Origin: Kineosporiaceae bacterium
GTDB lineage: Bacteria; Actinomycetota; Actinomycetes; Actinomycetales; Kineosporiaceae
Direction: 5' to 3'
Assembly (NCBI GenBank): GCA_016794595.1
Contig: JAEUJN010000022.1
Coordinates: forward strand, 1-64,000
DNA: 64,000 bases
Of this stretch, positions 37,141 to 46,495 are shown in pieces (the stretch's first letter is position 1; every line of letters begins with the position of its first letter). The notes below the pieces were generated by a model. That model was not told the origin of the DNA, ran no database searches, and worked only from the letters and a program-made list of their open reading frames with translations. Position numbers and translations under genes: made by a program.

Positions 37141-37180
37141 GCGTGCAGGACCAGGACCGCGACGTGTGAGGGTGGACCCG

Positions 37181-37483
37181 ATGGCAGAGATCTCCCGACT
37201 TCCCGGGCCGGTGGCCGATCTGTGGGAGTGGCAACTGGACGGCGCTTGCCGGGACGCCGACCCGACCCTGTTCTTCCATCCCGAGGGCGAACGTGGCCCC
37301 GCCCGGCGCAAGCGTGATGCGGCCGCCAAGGCCGTCTGCGAGTCGTGCCCGGTGATGGACCTGTGCCGGGAGCACGCTCTGGCCGTCCGTGAGCCCTACG
37401 GCGTGTGGGGCGGGATGAGCGAGGACGATCGCGAGGAGATCTACAGCACCGGACGGCGCCGCCGGGTGCCTGCCGCCAGCTGA
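37181..37483 (+). CDS. whiB3: WhiB3-like iron-sulfur regulator
   Basis: A 100-aa WhiB protein. Cys23, Cys53, Cys56 and Cys62 (C-x29-C-x2-C-x5-C) ligate a [4Fe-4S] cluster, and the G-V-W-G-G turn lies at 74-78 before the basic tail GRRRR that contacts DNA. The ATG at 37181 gives the conserved start MAEISRLPGPVADLWEWQL typical of the WhiB3 group. Gene position beside groEL and divergent from bldM-sigD matches Rv3416 of mycobacteria. WhiB3 proteins sense redox/NO and bind the primary sigma factor to control lipid and thiol metabolism. Confidence 0.94.
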   Translation: MAEISRLPGPVADLWEWQLDGACRDADPTLFFHPEGERGPARRKRDAAAKAVCESCPVMDLCREHALAVREPYGVWGGMSEDDREEIYSTGRRRRVPAAS

Positions 37484-37521
37484 GCGAGCCTCTCACCGGC
37501 CGATCTGGCCACCACTCACCG

Positions 37522-37569
37522 GACAGCACAGCGGGCCCGGTCCATCTGGACCGGGCCCGCTGTGCTGTC
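37522..37569. terminator. Bidirectional terminator between whiB3 and groEL
   Basis: A 23-bp perfect stem (37522-37544 with 37547-37569) surrounds a 2-nt centre. It lies in the 118-bp gap between convergent genes and is the strongest terminator-like hairpin in this part of the window. Confidence 0.85.
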
Positions 37570-37601
37570 TGTCGACGGAAGGGTTGCCTCCGGGGCGATG
37601 G

Positions 37602-39221
<1,620 letters not shown>

Positions 39222-39246
39222 TGAGTTCGTTGTGTCCTCTCACGAC

Positions 39247-39291
39247 GACCGCCCCGGCCGATCGGCGGGTAGCCGGCCGGTCGGGGCGGTC
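39247..39291 (-). promoter_or_regulatory. Hairpin in the groES-groEL spacer
   Basis: GACCGCCCCG (39247-39256) pairs perfectly with CGGGGCGGTC (39282-39291), with extra internal GCCG/CGGC pairing. It lies 46 bp after the groES stop and 26 bp before the groEL start, so it could attenuate or process the bicistronic mRNA. Confidence 0.55.
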
Positions 39292-39336
39292 ACTGGTGGA
39301 ACGGGTTCAGCAGTACTCAGTAATGCGCAGCGATCG

Positions 39337-39636
39337 TCACTTCTCGATGATCGCGAGCACGTCACGGGCCGACAGGATCAGGTATTCCTGACCGCTGTAC
39401 TTGACCTCGGTGCCCCCGTACTTGCTGTAGAGCACGGTGTCGCCGACCTTCACGTCGAGCGGGATGCGCTTCTCACCCTCGTCGTCGAACCGGCCCGGAC
39501 CCACAGCGAGGACCTCGCCCTCCTGGGGCTTCTCCTTCGCGGTGTCCGGGATGACCAGTCCGGACGCGGTGGTCTGCTCGGCCTCGAGAGGCTTCACGAC
39601 GATGCGGTCCTCGAGAGGCTTGATGGAGACCGACAC
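39337..39636 (-). CDS. groES: Co-chaperonin GroES
   Basis: A 99-aa protein starting at GTG 39636 behind GGGGAGGT. It contains the start [20 protein letters not shown], the mobile loop [10 protein letters not shown] that contacts GroEL, and [11 protein letters not shown] before the C-terminus. It caps GroEL during folding. Two CIRCE operators and a sigma-A-type promoter lie upstream. Confidence 0.97.
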   Translation of the reverse strand: MSVSIKPLEDRIVVKPLEAEQTTASGLVIPDTAKEKPQEGEVLAVGPGRFDDEGEKRIPLDVKVGDTVLYSKYGGTEVKYSGQEYLILSARDVLAIIEK

Positions 39637-39729
39637 TTGCGGACCTCCCCTTCGGGAATGTCGATGGGCGGGCGGACTGCGGGTGGGCACCGAACCGTCG
39701 TCGCGGGTGCCGGACGGACCCTCCCTGCA

Positions 39730-39756
39730 TTGGCACACTCACACCGAGAGTGCCAA
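39730..39756. promoter_or_regulatory. CIRCE operator 1 (HrcA binding site)
   Basis: TTGGCACAC-N9-GAGTGCCAA matches the CIRCE consensus TTAGCACTC-N9-GAGTGCTAA with three changes. It covers the predicted transcription start of groESL. HrcA binding here represses groESL; heat releases it. Confidence 0.85.
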
Positions 39757-39761
39757 TCCAG

Positions 39762-39791
39762 AATCTAGGACGTGGATTAGCACTCGGTCAA
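39762..39791 (-). promoter_or_regulatory. Predicted groESL promoter
   Basis: On the minus strand TTGACC (39791-39786), an 18-bp spacer and TAGATT (39767-39762) form a good primary-sigma promoter. The -35 lies in the spacer of CIRCE 2, and the start site falls in CIRCE 1, so HrcA at either site would block RNA polymerase. Confidence 0.7.
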
Positions 39792-39803
39792 ACCGAGTGC
39801 CAG
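39777..39803. promoter_or_regulatory. CIRCE operator 2 (HrcA binding site)
   Basis: TTAGCACTC-N9-GAGTGCCAG has a perfect left half and a right half with two changes. Its centre lies 47 bp from CIRCE 1. It also lies 100 bp upstream of the divergent polysaccharide deacetylase gene. Confidence 0.9.
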
Positions 39804-39902
39804 AACCGGCCCCCGAGCCGCTGCAACCTCGGCCGGGAGCGCCGCGTCCGGACGGGTGAGACAGCGCCGTTCGCGGCGCCTCGGCGCGATCCGGGAGGGG
39901 TC

Positions 39903-41099
39903 ATGGGTGGTCCCCTGAGCGGCACCGACCACCTGCGGCCGGGAGCGGTCCTGGCCGTCCTGATCTGCGCAGCAGTGCTCGGCGTCCCGGCGGGGGTGGC
40001 CATGGCGCACCCCCCGCAGGCCCTGGCCCACCGCGGCGGCGCCCCGGCCCCTTCTGGTTCCGCCCCGGCCCCGAACCGTTCCGCCGGGCTGATCGTTCCC
40101 GACAGCAGCGTGCCGTCAGCGGCCTCCCCGACTCCCACCGCGGACCGGGCCGCCGACCGGGCCGCCGACCGGGCCGCCACCCCCGGCCCTCCCCCCACTC
40201 CCACCCCCGCTGCCACTGCCCACCCCGTGCTCCGCGCCGCCCCCGATGAGCGCTGCCCGCGGGCGGCGTCCGCACCGATGATCACGGCGCCCCTGGTGGG
40301 ACGCACCGCAACCGAACGCACGGCGACCCCCACTGTCGCCCTGACGTTCGACGACGGGCCGGATGAGGCCACCGCCGCCATCCTGGACACCCTCGCGGCG
40401 CAGGGCGTGGCAGCGACCTTCTTCGTGGTCGGACGCAGCGCCGCGGCCCGACCCGATCTGCTGCGGCGCGCTGCGGCCGAGGGACACCTGATCGGCAACC
40501 ACACCTGGAGCCACACCTACCCGACCCAGGTGCGCGGCGGCTGGACGGCGGCCCACCTCGATCGCGAGCTCGGCCGCACCGCGCGGCTGATCAGCGAACA
40601 GACGGGGCACCCGGTGTGCTGGCTGCGCCCGCCCGGCGGCTTCACCCCACCCAGCCTGGCACCGGCCGGGCGGCGGTGGCGGATGACCACCGCGCTCTGG
40701 TCGATCGACACGCGGGACTGGCAGGTGCAGTCGGCCTCGGTCACCGGCCAGTCGGCCTGGGTGCCGCCGCTCGAGGGGATCGGCGCGGTCACGCCGGTCA
40801 CGCCACCCGCGCCGCCCCAGGGCTCGGGCGATGACCTCGGGGACGGCCGTCTCGGGGACGGCCCGCACGCGGCGTCCGGCCAGGCTCACCCGGGTCGGGC
40901 ACCGCTGAGCCACGCCGAGCAGGTCGACCTGATCGTGGCCCGGGCGACCACTCTCGGGGGCCAGCGCCACCCGATCGTGCTGTTCCACGACGGCGGCGGG
41001 GACCGCAGCGCCACCCGCGACGCCCTGCCGGAGGTGATCGCCTGGTACCGGGCGCACGGGTTCACGTTCGTGCGGCTGGACGGCGCCGTCCACCGGTGA
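39903..41099 (+). CDS. Secreted polysaccharide deacetylase (NodB domain)
   Basis: From the ATG at 39903 (GGGAGGGG upstream) the protein is 398 aa. A signal peptide (hydrophobic 15-34) precedes a Pro/Ala-rich linker with a tandem DRAA repeat (residues 81-92). The NodB domain has catalytic Asp150 and metal Asp151 (TFDDGPD), His200 and His204 (HTWSH), Arg242 in RPPGG, WSIDTRDW, and FHDGGG near the end. An acidic Gly/Pro insertion lies between the WSIDTRDW and FHD motifs. It should remove N- or O-acetyl groups from peptidoglycan or another wall polysaccharide. Confidence 0.9.
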   Translation: MGGPLSGTDHLRPGAVLAVLICAAVLGVPAGVAMAHPPQALAHRGGAPAPSGSAPAPNRSAGLIVPDSSVPSAASPTPTADRAADRAADRAATPGPPPTPTPAATAHPVLRAAPDERCPRAASAPMITAPLVGRTATERTATPTVALTFDDGPDEATAAILDTLAAQGVAATFFVVGRSAAARPDLLRRAAAEGHLIGNHTWSHTYPTQVRGGWTAAHLDRELGRTARLISEQTGHPVCWLRPPGGFTPPSLAPAGRRWRMTTALWSIDTRDWQVQSASVTGQSAWVPPLEGIGAVTPVTPPAPPQGSGDDLGDGRLGDGPHAASGQAHPGRAPLSHAEQVDLIVARATTLGGQRHPIVLFHDGGGDRSATRDALPEVIAWYRAHGFTFVRLDGAVHR

Positions 41100-41147
41100 G
41101 CGCCCGGGTGAGACCGGCCGAACCCGGGCAGGTGGCAGGATCGAGGC

Positions 41148-42350
41148 ATGGACCTGGCGGGAATCTCCGGATTGCTCACCGAGATCGGGTGGGCGCTGCT
41201 GGAGTCCCTGCCCCCCTATCGCGAGGACGAGGCGCTGGCTCTCGGTGAGCAGCTGCGCCAGGCCGGTCACGACCCGGCACTGGTGGCCGCCGCCCTGACC
41301 CAGTCCCGGTTGCGGGGCGCCGCCCGGGGCAAGTTCGGCCCGTTCGCGGACGGCATGCTGTTCACCGCCACCGGCCTCGAGCAGGCCACCCGGCTGTCCG
41401 TGGCCGCCCGCCACGCCCAGCGCTTCGTCTCGGCCGGGATCGACCGCGTCGCCGACCTCGGCTGCGGCATCGGGGCGGACTCGATGGCGCTGGCGACCTT
41501 CGACCGCGAGGTGCTCGCGGTCGAGCGGGACGAGGTGACCGCCGCCGTGGCCACGATGAACCTGCGGCACTGGCCCGAGGCGACGGTGCGCTGTGCCGAC
41601 GCGACCACCACCGACCTGACCGGCTTCGGCGGCGCCTTCGTCGACCCGGCCCGGCGCGGGGAGACCGGCAAGCGGCTGCTCGACCCCCGCCTCGGCTCGC
41701 CCCCGCTGTCCTTCGTGCTCGACCTGGCCGCGAGGCTGCCGGCGGTCGGGGTGAAGACCGCCCCGGGCATCCCCCACCACCTGGTCCCCGAGGGGGCCGA
41801 GGCGCAATGGATCTCGGTCGCGGGTGAGGTGGTCGAGGCCGGGCTGTGGTTCGGCCTGCTCGCTCGGGACGGCGTCCGGCGCTCGGCGCTGGTGGTCCCC
41901 GGGGACGGTGAGGAGGCCTCGCCGGTGGAGCTCAGCGACACCGACCTGCCGACGGTCGGTGCCGGCCCGGTGGCCGACTACCTGTACGAGCCGGACGGCG
42001 CAGTGATCCGGGCCGGGTTGGTGGCCCAGGTGGCTGCGATGGTCGGCGGGCACCTGGTGGATCCCACGATCGCCTACGTCACCTCTCCCACCCTGGTGCG
42101 ATCCCCGCTCGCCCGGGCCTACACGGTCGAGGACGTCTTCGCCTTCCAGCTCAAGACCCTGCGCAGCTGGCTGCGCGACCGGGGCATCGGGCGGCTGACC
42201 ATCAAGAAGCGTGGCACGGCGGTGCAGCCGGAGCAGTTGCGCCGCCAGCTGAAGGTGTCCGCTGCCTGGGGCGACGCCGAGGCGACCATCGTGCTGACGC
42301 GGGTCAGCGGGCGGCAGAGCGTGATCGCCGTCCGCCCGATCACCGGGTGA
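41148..42350 (+). CDS. Class I SAM-dependent methyltransferase with THUMP-like domain
   Basis: A 400-aa protein with a SAM-binding Rossmann domain (VADLGCGIGADSMALA near residue 105, VLAVERDEVTAAVA near 125, FVDPARRGETGKR near 165). The C-terminal THUMP-like region (QLKTLRSWLRDRGIGRLTIKKRG) is typical of a family widespread in actinobacteria. RNA is the probable substrate because THUMP modules bind tRNA or rRNA; the methylated base is unknown. It follows the deacetylase gene by 48 bp. Confidence 0.82.
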   Translation: MDLAGISGLLTEIGWALLESLPPYREDEALALGEQLRQAGHDPALVAAALTQSRLRGAARGKFGPFADGMLFTATGLEQATRLSVAARHAQRFVSAGIDRVADLGCGIGADSMALATFDREVLAVERDEVTAAVATMNLRHWPEATVRCADATTTDLTGFGGAFVDPARRGETGKRLLDPRLGSPPLSFVLDLAARLPAVGVKTAPGIPHHLVPEGAEAQWISVAGEVVEAGLWFGLLARDGVRRSALVVPGDGEEASPVELSDTDLPTVGAGPVADYLYEPDGAVIRAGLVAQVAAMVGGHLVDPTIAYVTSPTLVRSPLARAYTVEDVFAFQLKTLRSWLRDRGIGRLTIKKRGTAVQPEQLRRQLKVSAAWGDAEATIVLTRVSGRQSVIAVRPITG

Positions 42351-42378
42351 GCGCGCGCGCCCACCCGCCTCTATCACT

Positions 42379-42424
42379 CTGGGTCCTATAACGTCACTTC
42401 GAGTAGTGATCACGCAGGACCCAG
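42379..42424. promoter_or_regulatory. Promoter-overlapping inverted repeats upstream of the CAP-domain gene
   Basis: CTGGGTCCT (42379-42387) and AGGACCCAG (42416-42424) are a perfect 9-bp inverted repeat. Nested inside is TCACT-N6-AGTGA (42394-42409). A good -10 hexamer TATAAC lies at 42387-42392. The arms thus flank the likely transcription start, so an operator is more likely than a pure RNA fold. The GTG start follows at 42434. Confidence 0.5.
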
Positions 42425-42433
42425 GGGGAGCAC

Positions 42434-44296
42434 GTGCCACACACCCGTCCTCGGGCAGCGCTGGTGCCCCTGACCATCGCCCTGCTCGCGGCCCAGGCAC
42501 CCACCGGAACCGCTCAGGCCGCCTTCGGCCCGGGCCACGCCACCGTCCGGACCGCGACCACGTCACCTGGGCGCGTCCGGTTGGCCCCGCCGCCCCAGGT
42601 CACCTCGCCCCGCCCCGCCCCGGCCGTCGGTTCCCCTGCGCCCGGGTCGGCGGCCGTCAGGGCGCAGGCCGCCGAGACCGGCGTCGACACCTTCAGCCGC
42701 TCGGCGGTGACCACCGCCTACAGAGGGGTGTACCTGCCGGCCCTCGACGTCCCGATCGGCTGGACGGGATCGGTCAGCGGGTGTGCGGCCGGCACTCATG
42801 CAACCCCGGCCAGGACTGCGACCCTCACGGCGATCAACTACTTCCGGTCGATGGGCGGCCTGACGCCGGCGAGCCTGGACGCCGCAAGGCTGACCACCCA
42901 GCAGGCCACCGCCCTGGTGATGAGCGCCAACCACCAGTTGTCGCACTCCATCGACGCCTCCTGGCGGTGCTACACCTCGGCCGCGGCGACCGGCGTGTCC
43001 ACCTCGAACCTCGCCCTCGGAGCCGCCGGAGCGCAGGCGATCGGCCTCTACATGAACGATGCCGGGATCGCTTCCGTCGGCCACCGACGGTGGGTGATGT
43101 CACCCGCGACCACGGTGATGGCCTCGGGCTCGACCAGTGACGCCAACGCGCTGTTCGTCACCGGGCCGCGGGCCAGCACCTTCGCCAACCCCACCTGGGT
43201 GCCCTGGCCGACACCGGGGTACTTCCCCGCCGCCCTCGAACCCGGCGGCTACTGGTCACTGACAGCCGACGACCGGTTCCGGTACACCTTCGCCGGGGCT
43301 CGGGTGAGCGTGACCGACCCGCTCGGCCGGCGGGTACCGGTCAATGTCCTGCCCGCCCAGCAGGGGTTCGGTAACGACACCCTGGTGTGGACGGTGAGTG
43401 AGGTTCCCGCCCCGACCGGTGGCCGGGTGGACACCTACACGGTCGCGGTCACCGGCATCACCGACACCCTCCACGCGACCACGGTCTCCACCAGCTACAC
43501 CGTCGGGCTCTACGATCCGGCGGCCGCGGTGCCGCGCTGGCCGGGCGACACCACCGGCGACGCGGTCGCCGACGTGTGGACCGTCGACGCCGGCGGCACC
43601 ATCGCCTTCCGGGAGGGGTCGGTCTTCCGGCCGCTCACCGCTCGCGGCACGGTGGCCACCGGCCGAACCGACATCACCTGGCTCACCCCCGGGCCGGACC
43701 TGACCGCGGACGGGCGCCCTGACCTAATCCTCCGGCGCACCGACGGCAGCCTGTGGGCCCAGCCCACCAGCACCAGCGGAGTCCCGGGCACCCCGAGCCG
43801 GATCGGCAGCGGGTGGAACGGCATGGACGCCCTGGTCCCGGTGGGCGCGATCGCCGGCGGCGCCACGCAGTACCTGCTGGCTCGGGGGGCCGCTGATGGA
43901 ACCCTGTGGCGGTATCGGCTGTCCGCCACCGGGATCAGCGGCAGCCCGGTGCGGATCGGCACCGGGTGGCGGGGATTCCGGATCCTCACGGCACCGGGCG
44001 ATGTCACCGGGGACGGGCGCGCGGACCTGGTGGGCATCCGGTCCGACGGCACTCTGTGGGTCTACCCCGGGACCCCGGCCGGGACCCTGGGCGCGGGGGT
44101 CAGGCGCGGCCAGGGGTGGTCGGGCATCACCACCGCCGTGGTCGCCGGTGACCTGTCCGGCGACGGCCGCGGTGACCTGCTCGCCCGGCGCGCGGACGGC
44201 AATCTGTACACCTACCCGCAGCGGCCCGGGTCCGGCGGCTCCTGGGGGCCGGCCCGCCTGGTGGCCACCGGGGTGTCCGCAGTCCACCTGGCCTGA
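42434..44296 (+). CDS. Secreted CAP-domain protein with FG-GAP/VCBS-like repeats
   Basis: A 620-aa protein starting at GTG 42434 after GGGGGAG. A signal peptide (residues 8-29) and Pro-rich linker precede a CAP/SCP domain (about 90-290; INYFRSMGGL, NHQLSHSIDASW, NLALG, AGIASVGHRRWVM). From about 365 there is a beta-propeller of FG-GAP/VCBS-like repeats (GDTTGDAVADVWTV, DLTADGRPDLILRR, DVTGDGRADLVGIR, DLSGDGRGDLLARR), whose Asp-rich loops bind calcium. Bacterial CAP proteins bind lipids or carbohydrates or act in competition; the role here is unknown. Confidence 0.85.
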   Translation: MPHTRPRAALVPLTIALLAAQAPTGTAQAAFGPGHATVRTATTSPGRVRLAPPPQVTSPRPAPAVGSPAPGSAAVRAQAAETGVDTFSRSAVTTAYRGVYLPALDVPIGWTGSVSGCAAGTHATPARTATLTAINYFRSMGGLTPASLDAARLTTQQATALVMSANHQLSHSIDASWRCYTSAAATGVSTSNLALGAAGAQAIGLYMNDAGIASVGHRRWVMSPATTVMASGSTSDANALFVTGPRASTFANPTWVPWPTPGYFPAALEPGGYWSLTADDRFRYTFAGARVSVTDPLGRRVPVNVLPAQQGFGNDTLVWTVSEVPAPTGGRVDTYTVAVTGITDTLHATTVSTSYTVGLYDPAAAVPRWPGDTTGDAVADVWTVDAGGTIAFREGSVFRPLTARGTVATGRTDITWLTPGPDLTADGRPDLILRRTDGSLWAQPTSTSGVPGTPSRIGSGWNGMDALVPVGAIAGGATQYLLARGAADGTLWRYRLSATGISGSPVRIGTGWRGFRILTAPGDVTGDGRADLVGIRSDGTLWVYPGTPAGTLGAGVRRGQGWSGITTAVVAGDLSGDGRGDLLARRADGNLYTYPQRPGSGGSWGPARLVATGVSAVHLA

Positions 44297-44313
44297 GCCG
44301 GGGACACCTTCAC

Positions 44314-44339
44314 GGGTCACGCCGGGGGCAGCGTGACCC
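44314..44339. terminator. Terminator hairpin overlapping a gene end
   Basis: GGGTCACGC and GCGTGACCC form a perfect 9-bp stem with an 8-nt loop between convergent genes. It overlaps the last codons of the DUF5995 gene. Confidence 0.65.
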
Positions 44340-45057
44340 CGAACCCGTTCAGCCCCAGGCGGATCAGCACCAGCCCCGGCCGGGTGAGCTCGGCGACCCG
44401 GGCCGAGGCCAGGGCATCCAGGTCGTGCACCCGTGACCGGTAGGCGGCCTCCCCCTCGACTCTGGCCTGCGACAGACACCGCGCGTTGTGCCACACCTTG
44501 CGACGCGACTCCCGCAGGAACCGGGCCGTCATGGCGAGGTTGACCGGGCGCAGCACCCGGTCCCGCAGACTGGCCGGTCCGCTCACCACGGCCAGTTCGC
44601 CGTCCTCGGCGCCCACCCGCGAGGCCAGCACGGCATCGATCCGCTCGTGATCGCGCCGGCGCCGGGCGATCAGCGCCGGATCGGCGAACTCGACGGGCGA
44701 GATCACCTCGACCAGCGCCTGCGGCAGGTCGTAGTTGATGTGGGCATTCACGCCGAGCAGCAGGTGAACCACCGGGCGCACCGTGCGCGGCTGGCCGAAG
44801 GCGATCCGCCAGGGGCGGGGAGCGGTGGCCGGGTCGGCCCGATGGGCGTCCACGGCGTCCAGGTAGAACCCGGCGAAGGTCACGTCGTACCGCTCGATCC
44901 ACTCCGGGTCCTCGAAGGTGCCGGCCGCGAGCTCGGCCGCCACCGCCTGCGTGGTCCGCAGGTAGGTCGCCAGGAAGTACCGGCCCGGATCGTCCGACCT
45001 CATCGGCGCCAGGCGGTCCCGCATCCGGTCCAGGACACCGTCCATCGTCTCGCCCAT
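44317..45057 (-). CDS. DUF5995-family protein
   Basis: A 246-aa helical protein with the family landmark LLLGVNAHINYDLPQAL near residue 105 and RYDVTFAGFYLDAVDAH near 58. The ATG at 45057 has a good GGGAGGT upstream and yields the conserved start MDGVLDRMRDRL, at the cost of a 58-bp overlap with the MFS gene. The ATG at 45003 overlaps the MFS stop in an ATGA and is the alternative. The fold suggests a soluble helical bundle; no activity is known for the family. Confidence 0.8.
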   Translation of the reverse strand: MGETMDGVLDRMRDRLAPMRSDDPGRYFLATYLRTTQAVAAELAAGTFEDPEWIERYDVTFAGFYLDAVDAHRADPATAPRPWRIAFGQPRTVRPVVHLLLGVNAHINYDLPQALVEVISPVEFADPALIARRRRDHERIDAVLASRVGAEDGELAVVSGPASLRDRVLRPVNLAMTARFLRESRRKVWHNARCLSQARVEGEAAYRSRVHDLDALASARVAELTRPGLVLIRLGLNGFGVTLPPA

Positions 45058-46322
45058 GGCCACCTCCCGACTCCCAGGATCGGGGTCATCGCGCAGGACG
45101 CAGGTGCAGACGGCCTGGCAGCCGCACCGAGGACGGCCAGGCCCGCGCCCGCGGCGAGCACCGCCGACAGGGCGAGCGCCGGACGCAGCGTGACCAGTTC
45201 GTGCAGCCACGCTCCCGCCGCGCTGCCGGCGATCCCGGCCGCCAGGCCCAGCCCGGCGAGCAGGCCGTCGATCCGGGCCAGGTGGCCTCGGGGAGCGTGC
45301 TGCTGCAGCACCGTCACGCTCACCACCAGGAGCGCCACGGTGGCCATCCCCTGGGCGAACAGCAGGGGGTAGGTCGCTGCCGGGCCGCCGACCGTCGACT
45401 GGCCCGCCATGGCGAGGGCACCGAGCACGGCCGCGGCACCGGCCAGGCTCACCGGCCGGCCAGGGCAGGCACGGACCAGCCGGACGGCGAGGACGGCGCC
45501 GAGCGCGCCGCCGACACCCAGGCAGGCCTCGAGCAGCCCCAACCCGGCCTCTCCGGTGCCGGCCAGGTCGCGACTGACCAGCGGCAGCAGCACCGCCTGC
45601 ACCCCGACGCTGAACGCCATCGCCCAGCGGAGCAGGGCGACGCGACGCAGCACCCGGTGGCTCAACACGACCGTCACGCCGGCGGCGGCTCCGCGCAGCA
45701 CCGAGCCCTCATCCGCAGGCTCCGGGCGCTGCGGGCCCGGCACCCGGGCAGGAGCATCGGGTGTCGGGCGAGCCACCCGTACCCTCGCCAGGACCGCAGC
45801 CGAGACCACGAACGTCACCGAGTTGATCGCGAAGCAGAGGCCGTCGTGACCTGCGGCGAGCAGCCCGGCGGCCGTCACCGGACCGGCCACCCCGGCCAGC
45901 TGCTCCACGCTGGACAGCGCCGCGTTTGCCTTCGAGAGCCGTTCGGGCGCAACGAGATCCGGAACGGTGGCGGTCAGGGCGGCGAAGAACGGGGTCCCGA
46001 GCAGGCTGGCCACCGTCGCCACCACCAGCAGCACCCAGACCGGGGCGCGAGTCCCGACCGCGATCGCCGCGGCCAGCATGGCGAGCGAGCGACCGGCGTC
46101 CGAGGCCATCATCAGCCGGCGGCGATCCACCCGGTCGGCGACCACGGCGGCGAAGGGTGTGATCAGCACGAACGGCAGGATCCGGGCGGCGATCGCCAGC
46201 GCCACCCAGCGGGGCGATCCCGTTCGCTGCAGGACGACGACCACCAGGGCGGTGTTGTAGAGGAAGTCCCCGAACCGCGAGATCGCGAACGAGGCGCACA
46301 GGCGCGCGAACATGCCACTCAT
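45000..46322 (-). CDS. MFS transporter (DHA3/enterobactin-exporter-like)
   Basis: A 440-aa protein with twelve predicted helices. It has the MFS motif ADRVDRRRLMMASDAGRS in the loop between helices 2 and 3, and the DHA3-like passages GTPFFAALTATVPDLV and LSKANAALSSVEQLAG. It is probably a drug or metabolite exporter. The last roughly 19 residues after the final helix are read in a second frame through the DUF5995 gene start and are Trp/Arg-rich, so the natural C-terminus may be poorly constrained. It is divergent from another MFS gene at 46496. Confidence 0.85.
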   Translation of the reverse strand: MSGMFARLCASFAISRFGDFLYNTALVVVVLQRTGSPRWVALAIAARILPFVLITPFAAVVADRVDRRRLMMASDAGRSLAMLAAAIAVGTRAPVWVLLVVATVASLLGTPFFAALTATVPDLVAPERLSKANAALSSVEQLAGVAGPVTAAGLLAAGHDGLCFAINSVTFVVSAAVLARVRVARPTPDAPARVPGPQRPEPADEGSVLRGAAAGVTVVLSHRVLRRVALLRWAMAFSVGVQAVLLPLVSRDLAGTGEAGLGLLEACLGVGGALGAVLAVRLVRACPGRPVSLAGAAAVLGALAMAGQSTVGGPAATYPLLFAQGMATVALLVVSVTVLQQHAPRGHLARIDGLLAGLGLAAGIAGSAAGAWLHELVTLRPALALSAVLAAGAGLAVLGAAARPSAPASCAMTPILGVGRWPWARRWTVSWTGCGTAWRR

Positions 46323-46386
46323 CCAGCGCCCCCTCGCTCCTGATCGGTGGGTGGGATCTCAGGGTGCCCACGGCCTCACCGCAGGA

Positions 46387-46404
46387 CTGTCAGCCAGCTG
46401 ACAG
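46387..46404. promoter_or_regulatory. Candidate operator between divergent MFS genes
   Basis: CTGTCAGC and GCTGACAG form an 8-bp inverted repeat with a 2-bp centre, in the 173-bp divergent region. Size and symmetry fit a dimeric repressor such as TetR or MarR. No regulator gene is adjacent. Confidence 0.45.
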
Positions 46405-46495
46405 ACGCCCGGTGCCGGCTCGGCCAGTCTCGACCGAGGCCTCCCGCGAGGGGACCGGCGATGACGCGCGAGCAGGGAGGGGGGCCGAGTCCGAG

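Noticed and set aside
39903-40200. Tandem DRAA codons considered as a separate repeat element
   Set aside because: The 12-bp units are only three in number and lie in a low-complexity linker of a secreted protein, which is common.
45058-45210. N-terminal extension of the DUF5995 protein
   Set aside because: The extension is Arg/Gly/Cys-rich, lies inside the MFS gene and lacks a ribosome binding site; the ATG at 45057 has a strong one.
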